Counted from the first letter of the stretch, positions 1 to 8,741 are shown. The stretch is DNA of 64,000 nucleotides from Prescottella soli (GCF_040024445.1 NZ_CP157276.1:5411812-5475811), one strand, 5' to 3'. Notes: generated from the sequence alone by a model not told the origin. Program-made: numbers and translations.

Positions 1-123
1 GTCTGTTTCGGCGGTCCTCGGGGTGACGAGGTCTACGTGACGGCCGCGAAAGCCGGCGCTCTCGTCAGATTGAGGGCACACACGTCGGAGCGGGGCAAGA
101 GATCAACCACATCTGCACAGTAA
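1..123 (+). CDS. C-terminal end of an SMP-30/gluconolactonase-like protein (partial)
   Basis: The first 40 codons are open in frame 1 and end at TAA 121-123. They read like the last blade of an SMP-30/gluconolactonase/LRE-type beta-propeller, with CFGGP near the start followed by VYVTAAKAGALVRL, the usual closing strand of these lactonases. Known members open sugar lactones or related esters. The start lies outside the window, so catalytic metal ligands cannot be checked. The assignment rests on a short stretch and is moderate. The tail after the last strand is Ser/Thr/Arg-rich and unremarkable. Confidence 0.5.
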   Translation, partial: VCFGGPRGDEVYVTAAKAGALVRLRAHTSERGKRSTTSAQ

Positions 124-265
124 CGTGTTAAGGTGCAACGGAAGGGTGACGCGGTCTGTTGCGCCTCGTTGTCAGGGGTTCTTCCTGGCATCCTTCGGAA
201 CCGCTACCCTCGCCTTCTCTTTCGGGAACAATCCATATCGTAACTTAACGTGTTATGTTATAACG
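121..265. promoter_or_regulatory. Candidate operator region upstream of the LLM operon
   Basis: The gap 124-425 has no gene. It holds TAACGTGTTA twice (121-130 and 246-255) and a perfect 8-bp palindrome GTTATAAC at 257-264, in a locally AT-rich patch. The second copy plus palindrome lies about 160 bases before the LLM oxidoreductase start. A repeated motif joined to a palindrome suits a dimeric regulator such as the IclR or TetR proteins encoded nearby. The link to a regulator is inference. Confidence 0.3.
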
Positions 266-425
266 AAATAGCGATCACCTTTGGTGATGCGGATTATTAG
301 CGGCCACATGTCAGTGCCTCCTCTCGTGCACCAGTCAGCGCTTCGCTGATCTTGGCGCCATGACTGGGTGGAGATCTCACAAGCCACGGAGCTGAGGCTT
401 CGACCGAGGTGGAAGGGAATCGATT

Positions 426-1442
426 GTGAAGGTGGATGTTCAGCTCGACGGGCGACCGGAGAACGCGGCCCGACGGGCACGCGAGCTCGTTGCGCTCGGC
501 GTGGACGGGCTGTTCACGTTCGAGGGTCCCCACGACGTCTTCCTGCCGCTGGTCGCGGCGGCGGCCGCGGTGGACGTGGACCTGATGACGAACGTCGCGA
601 TCGCGCTGCCGCGCAGCCCGATGCACCTGGCGCACACCGCTTACGACCTGCAGACGCTGAGCCGTGGCCGCTTCCGGCTCGGCCTCGGGTCCCAGATCCG
701 CCCGCACATCGAGAAGCGCTACGGCGCGCAGTGGTCGCGTCCCGCCGCGCGGATGCGGGAGACGGTGCTCGCGTTGAAGGCGATCTTCGATGCGTGGGAG
801 GGCAATTCGCGGTTGCGTTTCGAGGGCGAGTTCACCACGCACACGTTGATGCCGCCGACGTTCGATCCCGGTCCCAACCCGTACGGCCCGCCGCCGATCT
901 GCCTCGGTGCGCTCGGGCCGCTGATGACCCGCACCGCCGCCGAGGTGGCCGACGGGCTGCTGGTGATGCCGTTCAACAGCGTCCGGCACTTCCGCGAACG
1001 GACGCTGCCGGCGGTGGAGGAGGGCCTCGAACGCGGTCGGCGCAGCCGCGAGGACCTCGCGATCTACCCGCAGGTGATCGTCGGTGTCGGCCGCACCCCG
1101 GAGGAGCTCGACGCGGCGTCGCGTGGGGTGCGGGGGCTGCTCGCGTTCTACGGGTCGACACCCGCGTACCGGCCGGTCCTCGAGGTCGAGGGGTGGGCGG
1201 ATCTGCAACCGCGGCTCAACGCACTGTCGAAGCAGGGCGAGTTCGCGGCCATGACCGACATGATCGACGACACGATGCTCGCGACCCTCGCGGTGCACGG
1301 CACGCCCGAGGAATGCGCCGCGCAGATCGTCGCGCGGTTCGGCGATCACGCCGACCGGGTGTGCTGCTACTTCCCCGGATACCCGGTGCGCGAGGAGCAC
1401 ATTGCCGAACTGGTCGCGGCAGTGAAGGCGCCGACGCGGTGA
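426..1442 (+). CDS. LLM-class F420-dependent oxidoreductase (TIGR03617-like)
   Basis: A 338-residue luciferase-like monooxygenase-fold protein. The start VDVQLDG and the block GLFTFEGPHDVFLPL match the F420-dependent TIGR03617 group, followed by the barrel core with DLQTLSRGRFRLGLGSQI, the usual position of the cofactor-binding loop. Family members use reduced F420 or flavin to oxidise or reduce carbonyl, alcohol or ene substrates; the substrate here is unknown. The GTG start at 426 is chosen because it gives the usual N-terminus and has a purine-rich stretch (GGAAGGGA) just upstream. The stop overlaps the next gene's GTG by four bases, so the downstream crotonase and SDR are probably translationally coupled with it. 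Confidence 0.85.
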   Translation: MKVDVQLDGRPENAARRARELVALGVDGLFTFEGPHDVFLPLVAAAAAVDVDLMTNVAIALPRSPMHLAHTAYDLQTLSRGRFRLGLGSQIRPHIEKRYGAQWSRPAARMRETVLALKAIFDAWEGNSRLRFEGEFTTHTLMPPTFDPGPNPYGPPPICLGALGPLMTRTAAEVADGLLVMPFNSVRHFRERTLPAVEEGLERGRRSREDLAIYPQVIVGVGRTPEELDAASRGVRGLLAFYGSTPAYRPVLEVEGWADLQPRLNALSKQGEFAAMTDMIDDTMLATLAVHGTPEECAAQIVARFGDHADRVCCYFPGYPVREEHIAELVAAVKAPTR

Positions 1443-2248
1443 GCGTCCTCGTCGAGATCGCCGACGGCGTCGCGGTCCTCACGCTCCACCGACCGCGGCA
1501 GCGCAACGCCTTCACCGGCGAGATGGGACGCCGACTCGGCGCCCTCTACCGGGAGCTCGACGCAGACGACGCCGTCCGCGTCGTCGTGCTCACGGGGACA
1601 CCGCCGGCGTTCTGCGCGGGTGCCGACCTGACGGCGGGCAGCGGGACGTTCGCCGCACCGACGGAGGACGGGTTCTCGGCGTCCCCGGTCGATCCGCCCG
1701 CGTTCGACCTGCGCAAGCCGGTGATCGCGGCCGTGAACGGGCACGCGATCGGCATCGGACTGACCCTCGCGATGCAGGCCGACGTCCGCATCGTCGCCGC
1801 CGACGCGAAGTACGCGATCCCGCAGGTGCGCCGCGGCGTCGTCCCGGATGCGATGGCGCACTGGACGGTTCCGCGCGCGGCGGGTATGGCCGCGGCGGCC
1901 GAGATCCTGCTCACGGGAAGGACGTTCGACGGCCCGGAAGCGGTGCGGCTGGGGATCGCGAGTCGCAGCCTGCCTGCCGAGGAGGTCCTGCCGGCCGCGC
2001 TGGCGATGGCGCGGGACATCGCGACCAACGTGGCTCCGATGTCGGCGGCGCTGAGCAAACGCCTGCTGTGGGACACCGCGCGGTACGGATTCACGCCGCA
2101 GCAGGTCGCCGACCACGAGACCGAACTGCATCACCGGGTCATGGGCACCGCCGACGCGGCCGAGGGCGTGCGAGCCTTCCTCGATCGCCGCAAGCCCGAC
2201 TGGACCGCGAGTGTGTCGGCCGACTGGAAGGAACTGCCTTGGGAATGA
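1439..2248 (+). CDS. Enoyl-CoA hydratase/isomerase (crotonase) family protein
   Basis: 269 residues. The N-terminal VAVLTLHRPRQRNAF and the oxyanion-hole segments AFCAGADL (58-64) and NGHAIGIGLTLAMQAD (100-115) are clear crotonase signatures. Crotonases act on acyl-CoA esters, most often adding water to a 2-enoyl-CoA. In the catalytic region, IPQVRRGVVPDAMAH replaces the common PE(V/A)xLGLxPxxG pattern, so the first general-base Glu seems to be Gln; this may be an isomerase or another subtype rather than a standard hydratase. The GTG start overlaps the preceding stop (GTGA). The 3' end overlaps the ATG of the SDR gene, giving a three-gene catabolic operon. Confidence 0.85.
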   Translation: MSVLVEIADGVAVLTLHRPRQRNAFTGEMGRRLGALYRELDADDAVRVVVLTGTPPAFCAGADLTAGSGTFAAPTEDGFSASPVDPPAFDLRKPVIAAVNGHAIGIGLTLAMQADVRIVAADAKYAIPQVRRGVVPDAMAHWTVPRAAGMAAAAEILLTGRTFDGPEAVRLGIASRSLPAEEVLPAALAMARDIATNVAPMSAALSKRLLWDTARYGFTPQQVADHETELHHRVMGTADAAEGVRAFLDRRKPDWTASVSADWKELPWE

Positions 2249-3162
2249 ACGGCTTCGGACCCGACTCCACCACCGACGACGTCCTCTCCGGCGTCGATCT
2301 GGGTGGCCGCACGGCGTTGGTGACCGGTGTGACGAGCGGTCTCGGTGGAGAGACGGCCCGCGCGCTGGCAGCAGCCGGTGCGGCGGTGATCCTCGCGGCC
2401 CGCGACGGTGATGCCGCGGCTGCCGTGGCGGACGAGATCCGGCGAGCCGTCCCCGGTGCGGAACTGTCCTCCGTCGCACTGGATCTGGCCGACCTGTCGA
2501 GCGTCCGCACCGCGGCCGACCGCATCGGGACGCGGCCGATCGACCTGCTGATCAACAACGCGGGCGTGATGTACACGCCGTTCGGGCGGACCGCCGACGG
2601 GTTCGAATTGCAGTTCGGAACCAACCATCTGGGACACTTCCTGCTGACCACGACGCTGCTGCCGAACCTGCGGTCCGCGGCAGAGCGCTCCGGGTCGGCG
2701 TCGCGGGTGGTGACGGTGTCCTCCGACGCGCACCGCGCGCACGCGGTCGACCTCGATGATCCGAACTTCCTGCAGCGCCCGTACGACAAGTTCGTCGCAT
2801 ACGGGCAGTCCAAGTCGGCCAACGTCCTCATGACCGTCGAGCTTCGAAGACGGCACGCGAGCAACGGGATCCACGCATTCGCGGTACACCCCGGCGTGTG
2901 CGCCACCGGGCTGTCCCGGCACATGTCGCGCGACGACTTCGCAGAGATGAAGCGGATGAGCGCCGGCAAGCCGGGCTTGCTGGCCAACCTCAAGTCGATT
3001 CCCGCCGCGGCGGCCACGTCGGTGTGGGCGGCCAGTGCCCCCGAACTCACGTCCGAGAGCGCCGCGTATCTGTCCGACTGCCGGATCGATCGGGCCGCCG
3101 ATCACGCCGTCGATCCGGAGACCGCGGCCGCGTTGTGGGAGTTGTCCGAGCGAATCACCTAA
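2245..3162 (+). CDS. Short-chain dehydrogenase/reductase, retinol dehydrogenase-like
   Basis: 305 residues with a classical Rossmann fold. The cofactor motif TGVTSGLG is at 27-34, NNAG at 104-107, the catalytic Ser around 159-160 and YGQSK with Tyr186 and Lys190. The long C-terminal region and the DLADLSSVR segment resemble the retinol-dehydrogenase/WW-oxidoreductase type, usually NADP-dependent. ATG 2245 overlaps the crotonase TGA (ATGA), which fixes the start and supports coupling. With the LLM and crotonase genes it probably oxidises or reduces an alcohol/ketone intermediate of the same pathway. The substrate cannot be read from the sequence. Confidence 0.85.
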   Translation: MNGFGPDSTTDDVLSGVDLGGRTALVTGVTSGLGGETARALAAAGAAVILAARDGDAAAAVADEIRRAVPGAELSSVALDLADLSSVRTAADRIGTRPIDLLINNAGVMYTPFGRTADGFELQFGTNHLGHFLLTTTLLPNLRSAAERSGSASRVVTVSSDAHRAHAVDLDDPNFLQRPYDKFVAYGQSKSANVLMTVELRRRHASNGIHAFAVHPGVCATGLSRHMSRDDFAEMKRMSAGKPGLLANLKSIPAAAATSVWAASAPELTSESAAYLSDCRIDRAADHAVDPETAAALWELSERIT

Positions 3163-3447
3163 CTTCTGACACGTATTCCCAAGCCGAGAGATGAAGGCAG
3201 CACACGGCTGGATTAGCCACGCGACTCGGATCGGAACCTGCCTATGCGAGTGAGCGAGAGCGACACTGACGTGCGGTCAGTGAATGTCGGCATGAATGCG
3301 GGCATCTCACTGCAGTTTCGCCACGTGCAACACGAGATTCGGATGCGTCGTCCGAGTCGCGCAGACCGTGGGAACATGCGCGGGCTTTCACGAAGTGCGC
3401 GCCAGTCAGCCGCTGACCACAGGAGACACATTTGTTTGGAGGTATCG

Positions 3448-4236
3448 ATGGACCTGGTTGGTCTCGCAGAAATCAATGCTGGATCGGTATGCCGAGAGCG
3501 TACGCGGTCAATGATCGAGCGGCTGACACTGATCCTGGATGTGTTCGAGGACCGGACAACTCGTCTCACGCTCAAAGAGGTGGGTTTTCGGACCCAGCTT
3601 CCACGCGCGACGGTGTACCGCATACTCAATCAGCTCATCCGTCTCAACTGGGTCGACCACGGCCCTTGGGGGTACGGTCTCGGCAGTCGCGCTCTCCGCT
3701 TCGGTGGTGCGGGATGCGTCGAGATCCGCGCAGCAGCTGCGCCAGTCCTCAATGAGCTCCACATGCAGACCGGCATGGTAGTGCATCTCGCGGTCCTTGA
3801 CGGCGGCGACAGTATCTATCTCGACAAGGTGGGTGGGCGTTTCGCGTCGATGCTGCCCTCGCAGGTGGGCGGTCGTGGTCCGGCGTATTCGACGGCGGGT
3901 GGCAAGTCGATGCTCGCGTGGCTGGATCCCGACATTGTCGACAGGTTCTATGAAGAGCGCTTGAGTCGCTGCACCGATCGCACCATCGCCGACATCACGA
4001 CGCTGCACCAGGAACTTGCCCGCATCCGGGGACGGCGGGGCCTCGCGTTCGAGCGGGGTGAGTCGGAGCGTGGAGTCGCGTGCGTCGGCGCCGCAATCCG
4101 GGACCACGACGCCCCGGTCGCCGGCATCTCGTTGTGTGGGGCCGCCGGCTCGGCTCAACTCGAACGCTTCGCCCCGCTCGTAGCGCACGCCGCCCGCGAG
4201 GTTTCCGGCACGTTGTATCCCGAGGTTGGATGGTAG
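3448..4236 (+). CDS. IclR-family transcriptional regulator
   Basis: 262 residues. An N-terminal winged helix-turn-helix (about 20-75, with LTLKEVGFRTQLPRATVYR) is followed by the IclR effector domain, recognisable by VVHLAVLDGGDSIYLDKV and the closing RGLAFERGESERGVACVGA. IclR proteins usually control neighbouring catabolic operons in response to a pathway acid. ATG 3448 is preceded by GGAGG at good spacing, so upstream in-frame starts are not used. It lies in the same direction after the LLM-crotonase-SDR operon and is its most likely local regulator, possibly through the repeats at 121-265. That link is inference. Confidence 0.85.
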   Translation: MDLVGLAEINAGSVCRERTRSMIERLTLILDVFEDRTTRLTLKEVGFRTQLPRATVYRILNQLIRLNWVDHGPWGYGLGSRALRFGGAGCVEIRAAAAPVLNELHMQTGMVVHLAVLDGGDSIYLDKVGGRFASMLPSQVGGRGPAYSTAGGKSMLAWLDPDIVDRFYEERLSRCTDRTIADITTLHQELARIRGRRGLAFERGESERGVACVGAAIRDHDAPVAGISLCGAAGSAQLERFAPLVAHAAREVSGTLYPEVGW

Positions 4237-4880
4237 TGCCTCTTGGTCACCCAGAATCGGTAGCTCCGCGATGAGATGTGGTCGGATGCATATCAATGGC
4301 TCCCGAATCGGCTGACCCCGGTGCCAACCGAGCGTGGCGGCTGTCCTGGTTGGCGGAAGTTCGAGAGTCGCTCGGGCTGCCGATTGCGTTCTGGTTGTCG
4401 GGCAATACCAGTACAAACAGAACGGCCGCGTTCTCGGGTTTTGTGCGGCGGGTTCGGGCTGCGACAGACTCGTCTGTCTGCAATCTGTCGTCGAACAGAC
4501 GTCTTTCACTTTGTCCACCGCATCTATTGGATTTGAACCGAGGTGGGTTTACGCGTCAGCTGGGGCAGGTGGCGCACGCGCGCAATTGGTACCCCGTTGC
4601 TGATGGGCAGTCCTCTTGGAATCGACCGTTCAAAGCTTGAGGATTGAATAGACGTCTCGGGGCGGAGAGTGCGGGCGCGATCCGCAATGACGATGTGTGG
4701 GAAAGTTGAAAAGCGTTGCGGTAGCCATCCTATCCCACCTATATGTTCTCGGACATAACATAAGCATACCCGGGGGCCCGTGCGTGCAACCTATGCATTC
4801 TGCCTGCTGTCTGATGCGATGCTTGCGCACTATTGTGGCTGGATCGTCCCCCGGGATACGTTGCGTGGTTACATGTAAGG
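4237..4880. other. Intergenic region without a convincing gene
   Basis: About 640 bases with only short overlapping open frames that look like no known family. Base composition is lower in GC than the flanks toward its right end. An imperfect inverted repeat (4742-4757) and a perfect palindrome (4869-4878) sit near the TetR start and are listed separately. Confidence 0.5.
4742..4878. promoter_or_regulatory. Palindromes upstream of the TetR gene (candidate autoregulatory operators)
   Basis: TATGT (4742-4746) and ACATA (4753-4757) form an inverted repeat around six bases. A perfect 10-bp palindrome TTACATGTAA lies at 4869-4878, overlapping the ribosome-binding region of the TetR gene. TetR proteins commonly repress their own gene through such dyads. 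Assignment is by position only. Confidence 0.3.
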
Positions 4881-5498
4881 ATGAACGAACGACGATCCTC
4901 CGCGATTGGGCGCCCCCGTGATGCATCGAAGGATCAGGCGGTCCTGAAGGCGGCGCGACGCCTGCTCGCAGAGGTTGGGTATCAGCAAACAACCATCGCT
5001 GCGATATCGAGAAGGTCGGGGGTGAATTCACCTGCAATATATCGTCGCTGGGCTACGCGCGAGGCGCTCATCGCGGAAGCCGTCCACGGTCCCGGCGGCC
5101 ACCCCCTTCCGAACGAGTCTGGTGACCTAAAGGAGGATCTGAAAGCCTGGGTCCAAGTGTTTCTAGTTCGTGCTGCGCGTCCCGCCGCGCGTGTCGGCGT
5201 TCCGGGCCTTCTCTCGGATAGTCAAACCGAGGAGTCTCGATCGAGGCTAGTTGCCATTGGATCGCCTGTGAGGCAAGCATTTTCGAAAATGATTGGGGGA
5301 GCGGTCGGGCGTGGTGAGATTGCAGCGGATATTGATACGTCGTTTCTGTTCGACCTCCTCGCTGACTCAACGTCGATGCGAGGATTGAGGTGTGGGCTCG
5401 ACGACTCCGACGCGTACATCGAGAGTCTCTCAGAGGCGCTGTATTTTCTAGCCACCCGTTCCAATGGAGCTGTTGACGTTGGCGTCGTTCGCCGGTAG
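4881..5498 (+). CDS. TetR/AcrR-family transcriptional regulator
   Basis: 205 residues. The N-terminal DNA-binding domain is typical: AARRLLAEVGYQQTTIAAIS followed by RRSGVNSPAIYRRWATREAL, the second half being the recognition helix, with Arg-Trp at the usual end of the motif. The rest is an alpha-helical ligand-binding domain without a recognisable subtype. ATG 4881 is chosen because TAAGG precedes it and an upstream in-frame GTG would add an unlikely leader. No target gene is obvious: the next DNA downstream is a decayed IS, so the regulator may be orphaned or autoregulatory. Confidence 0.8.
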   Translation: MNERRSSAIGRPRDASKDQAVLKAARRLLAEVGYQQTTIAAISRRSGVNSPAIYRRWATREALIAEAVHGPGGHPLPNESGDLKEDLKAWVQVFLVRAARPAARVGVPGLLSDSQTEESRSRLVAIGSPVRQAFSKMIGGAVGRGEIAADIDTSFLFDLLADSTSMRGLRCGLDDSDAYIESLSEALYFLATRSNGAVDVGVVRR

Positions 5499-5798
5499 CT
5501 TCCCTGCCGCTCCGGTCAGGCAGTATGGTCGCTTTCGCAATATCTCGCGCAGACGTTGGACCGGTGACTCGCCGGTGTTTCCGCTGGTGATGTGGGCGCT
5601 GTCCCTGTGCTGTATCTCCCACGTAGTTGCGCGCAGCTGCGAGGGGACCTCGTCCGTGCAACGACTCGGTGGGAAGTGCTGTGCGGATCTTCGCGCTGGA
5701 GCCGGCCCACTACGGCCCCTACACCGTGAAAATTCGTGGTCTCGAGGGAAGCCCTCTTGTTCGGTAACGAATTGAATCGCCCCGGGATGTCTGGAGAC
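5499..5798. other. Intergenic region with a possible protein-tail remnant
   Basis: No complete gene. In frame 2 the plus strand stays open to TAA 5765-5767 and its last part reads VRIFALEPAHYGPYTVKIRG, which looks protein-like but has no start or recognised family. It may be the tail of a gene lost when the adjacent IS arrived. Support is weak. Confidence 0.25.
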
Positions 5799-6735
5799 TT
5801 ACGAGTTTGAGAACTCAGCGACTGGCTGAGTTCGGTGATCACGGTAGTAGAGGGCCTCGTACTCCGCGGGCGGCAGGTCGCCGCAGTGCTCGTACAACCT
5901 GCGGTGGTTGAACCAGTCGACCCATTCGAGGGTGGCGACTTTGACCTGGTCAACGGTCCGCGAGGGGCTCTGGGCCTTGATCAGTTCGGTCTTGTAGAGG
6001 CCGTTGATCGATTCGGCGAGGGCGTTGTCGTAGCTGTTGCCGGTGGCGCCGATCGAGGCATCGATACCGGCGTCGACGAGTCGTTCGGTGAAGGCGATGG
6101 ACGTGTATTGCGACCCGCGATCGTAATGATGAATCAGCCCGGACAGGTCGTCGATGCCCTCGCGCGCTGCCGGGTCCAGATCGCGTGCTCGATTGCGTCG
6201 AGGACCAGCTGCGCGGTCATCGTGGTCGCGGTCCGCCAGCCCACGATCCGGCGGGCGTAGGCATCAATCACGAACACCACATGTACCCACCCGGACCACG
6301 TCGACACGTACGTGAAGTCCGCTACCCACAACACATTCGGCGCTTCCGGGCAGAACTGACGTTGCACCAGATCGTCGGGTCGCCGCGCTTGTGGATCAGC
6401 GATCGTGGTGCGTTTGGTCTTGCCGCGGCGGGCTCCCGCGAGGCCGAGGCCGCCCATCAGTCGTTCGACCGTGCAGCCCGATGCCCTCCCGGTGGCATTG
6501 CAGCCACACCTTGCGGGCACCGTAGACCGAGTAGTTCTCCCGGTGAACGCGGGCGATCTCAACCTTGAGTTCCTCGTCGCGGACCTGCCCCTTAGAGGGC
6601 TGACGCCGGCGGACGCAGACGTCGTAGTAGGTGGACGGCGCGATCTTGCACCTGTGTGCGGTCAGCACGCGGCAGATCGGCTCGATGCCGTACTCCTGCT
6701 TGTGTGTGTCGATGTAGTCGACGATCACCGAGTGT
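5799..6735 (-). pseudogene. IS3-family orfB transposase with two frameshifts
   Basis: Translating the reverse strand in three successive frames reconstructs one IS3-type DDE transposase. The N-terminal part reads VIVDYIDTHKQEYGIEPICR, the middle part contains VADFTYV (first Asp) and VIDAYARRIVGW (second Asp), and the C-terminal part contains NSYDNALAESINGLYKTE (catalytic Glu). The frame changes near 6478-6490, consistent with loss of about 8 bases, and again near 6170-6178, where an extra GC dinucleotide lies in a CG-repeat. The shifts are separated by about 300 bases, so the protein cannot be made intact. It is probably an inactive relic. A sequencing error at either site would restore only one shift. 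Confidence 0.7.
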
Positions 6736-7009
6736 GGCGTGGGGGTACCTCCCGCTTGCGGGGGGGGGCGAGCTCCGCCGCAAAGAAAGTCGATGCAGAC
6801 TTCAGAATATCGTTGGCGCGCTTGAGTTCTCGGTTCTCGTACCGGAGCTTTCGGAGTTCCTCGGCCATGTCGCTGGTCACCCCGGGACGCTGGCCTACCT
6901 CGACCTGATCGCGACGAACCCAGTTCAGCAGGGTCTGTGCCGAACCGATGCCCAACTTGGCGGCGACCGACTCGATCGATGCCCACCCCGACGAGTACTC
7001 GCCGCGCAC
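6725..7009 (-). CDS. IS3-family orfA (transposase N-terminal DNA-binding protein), 5'-truncated
   Basis: 94 residues from the chosen start. A helix-turn-helix (about 10-35, SVAAKLGIGSAQTLLNWVRR) is followed by a leucine-zipper-like helix, LRKLRYENRELKRANDIL, as in IS3 OrfA proteins. The open frame continues upstream as REQAREVRG, resembling the family N-terminus, but without a convincing start before the junction near 7045, so the true 5' end is probably lost. OrfB lies in the -1 frame. The switch point coincides with nine consecutive C residues on the coding strand (plus-strand G run 6760-6768), where other IS3 elements have an A-rich slippery site. Confidence 0.6.
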   Translation of the reverse strand: MRGEYSSGWASIESVAAKLGIGSAQTLLNWVRRDQVEVGQRPGVTSDMAEELRKLRYENRELKRANDILKSASTFFAAELAPPRKREVPPRHTR

Positions 7010-7032
7010 CTCTCGTGCCTGCTCTCGGGCCC

Positions 7033-7320
7033 GCCCGCGAACTGATCGAGATGATTCGTGGCAACCTCGACAGTGCCGACACCAAGACGAAGGCGGAGAG
7101 CAAGGTCTATAGCCTCTGGGAACGTGGTCTCCGACCCGGCCATCAGATCTCTGAAAACGATTGTCGTGCAGTCCAAGATCAGATCCTCACGATCCGGCAG
7201 ACAAACGCATATGTTCCTGACTGGCTCGATAGCTGCCGCCGCGATCGCAACGAAACGCTCATGCAAGAGAGTGCGGCCCATCTGATCGAACAGGCTGTGC
7301 GGCACGGCACGACCCACTGA
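7033..7320 (+). pseudogene. C-terminal fragment resembling an S-4TM family pore-forming effector
   Basis: The plus strand directly after the IS junction encodes about 95 residues ending HLIEQAVRHGTTH. The segment CRAVQDQILTIRQTNAYVPD followed by WLDSCRRDRNE resembles the conserved end of SMODS-associated 4-TM (S-4TM) effectors, where an IQD...R...VPDW...RD pattern follows the membrane helices. No start codon, cyclase gene or membrane part is present. It is most simply read as the tail of a defence effector gene cut off by the IS or by a deletion. The family call is from memory of the motif and should be treated as tentative. Confidence 0.4.
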
Positions 7321-7531
7321 TCGGCGTGCGCGCTCTTGTGTTCCCTCTCGAACGAGCGGGCGATGCCTGGGATCAGATCGCGTCAGCTCGCAGCGGCTTA
7401 GCTGCCGCGAGAACGTCCATGCACTAAATCCCAGGAAACGGTGGGCAAACGGGAACGGTGTAGGCATCGTCGAGTGCCGATGTGGATCACTTCGGAGGCC
7501 GCAGCCATCTCACTTGTTTACTACACCTTGA

Positions 7532-7913
7532 AGAGGGCAGATACCGACCGGGGCTGACCTGTGGTGGGCCGACGCCGCCCACGAGGCCGTGCTGGCGGTG
7601 TGGGCGTACCAACCGTTCCCCGAACAGACCGCCGGCTGGAAGCCCGAGCAGGTCGCCGAGCATGCGCGGCTGCTCGCGCGCGCTCAGCGTCGGGTGATGG
7701 TCGGCGGCCGCCCCCGAGAAGCGGTTTCTTCATGACCGGAACGCGCTGATGCTCGCCGATTCCGACGTTGTCATCTCTGTTCGTGACCCCCGGATCACCA
7801 CCGGCGGCACCGTCGCAGCCCTCCGCGAACCCGCCGCTCGCCGGCCCGTCATCACCATCGACGTCGTCGCCCGCGTAACCACGATCGCGTCAGGGGACCC
7901 GCTGTTCAGCTGA
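7532..7913 (+). pseudogene. Frameshifted hypothetical gene fragment (Rossmann/SLOG-like tail)
   Basis: Two plus-strand frames join into one sensible protein if one C is removed from the run near 7710. The first reads LWWADAAHEAVLAVWAYQPF and continues as WKPEQVAEHARLLARAQRRV; the second reads ALMLADSDVVISVRDPRITT followed by GGTVAALREPAARRP, which looks like the nucleotide-binding end of a SLOG- or DprA-like Rossmann domain. There is a stop upstream at 7529-7531 but no start codon, so the 5' part is also missing. The function is not known. Confidence 0.4.
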
Positions 7914-8142
7914 GCTATTCGTTAGGGACCTTGTGTGAAGTCGGGCATCGCGATTCCGGTGACCTCATGCGCGTGTTCCCGGACCGCGTTGTCTGTACGG
8001 TCGACGAGCTTGCAGATGTTCCCTCCATAGTTTGTTGTGCGCGTACCGATCTGCCAGGCGGGAAGAACCCCGGTTGCATCATCGACGGGAAGGCGCTGGC
8101 GAACCCGCCCCGCCCTACCAACACCACTTCCGAGGAATACCG

Positions 8143-8599
8143 ATGTCGCTTCCCACCCTCCGCCCGAGGTTCGTGCCGATGCACTGGCCAAGGCCGCCGC
8201 GGCGCGCCGCGCCCGCGCGCTGGTCAAGGGGGATCTGAAGAAGGGCCGCACCGACCTTCCAGCGATCATCGCGCGCGCCGAGACCGACGACGTGGGCGCG
8301 AGGATCAAGGTGATCGACATCCTCGCCTCGCTGCCAGGGTTCGCGAAGATCCGCGCGAAGAACGTGATGGAGGAACTCGACATCGCGGAAAGCCGCCGCC
8401 TCCGTGGTTGGGCGCGAACCAGCGCGCCGCACTGCTCGAACGATTCCAGCAGAAGACGAACCGGCCATCGCCCGGCAGGCACTTGTACGTCGGGTTGACG
8501 GTTGTCGACACCGGCGAGATGGGCCGGCCCGGGTGGGCGCGCGATCTCGTCGAGGACTCGCTGTTCGCCGACTTCGGTGTGGTCCTCGACCAGCCCTGA
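8143..8599 (+). pseudogene. mIHF-like nucleoid protein gene with frameshifts
   Basis: ATG 8143 begins MSLPTLRP, the usual mIHF start. The frame must then change within about 10 codons to continue as ADALAKAAAARRARALVKGD, IIARAETDDVGARIKVIDIL and KNVMEELDIAESRRLRG. A second change near 8412 is needed to reach GANQRAALLERFQ. Both look like single-base losses. The joined product would be an actinobacterial integration host factor related to the intact gene 0.6 kb downstream, with a C-terminal extension to the stop at 8597-8599. As it stands it is a pseudogene or has assembly errors. Confidence 0.65.
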
Positions 8600-8741
8600 C
8601 CGGGACCGCGCGGGCCGAAGCGCGGGGACGCCTCACCCGCCAGTGCCCGGGAATCGTGGCGACACCCCCTGTCCTGTCGGAGGTGCGTACTACGGTCGCA
8701 CCCGACGTTGACCAGCCGAGACACCACGAAGGGACCGATAC

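Larger units (their letters stand above)
5785..7045 (-). mobile_element. Truncated IS3-family insertion sequence
   Basis: A reverse-strand orfA/orfB pair of IS3 type occupies this stretch. The orfB-side end is probably just beyond the transposase stop at 5799. At the other side the orfA N-terminus loses similarity to the family near 7045, and the flanking DNA reads as an unrelated plus-strand protein, so that terminus is missing. No matching terminal inverted repeats could be found. End coordinates are approximate. Confidence 0.7.

Noticed and set aside
368..1438. Upstream extension of the crotonase reading frame to 368
   Set aside because: It overlaps the LLM gene in another frame, has no domain, and the GTG at 1439 gives the usual crotonase N-terminus.
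4278..4640. A 120-codon plus-strand frame between the IclR and TetR genes
   Set aside because: No ribosome-binding site, no motif, and equally long frames overlap it on both strands.
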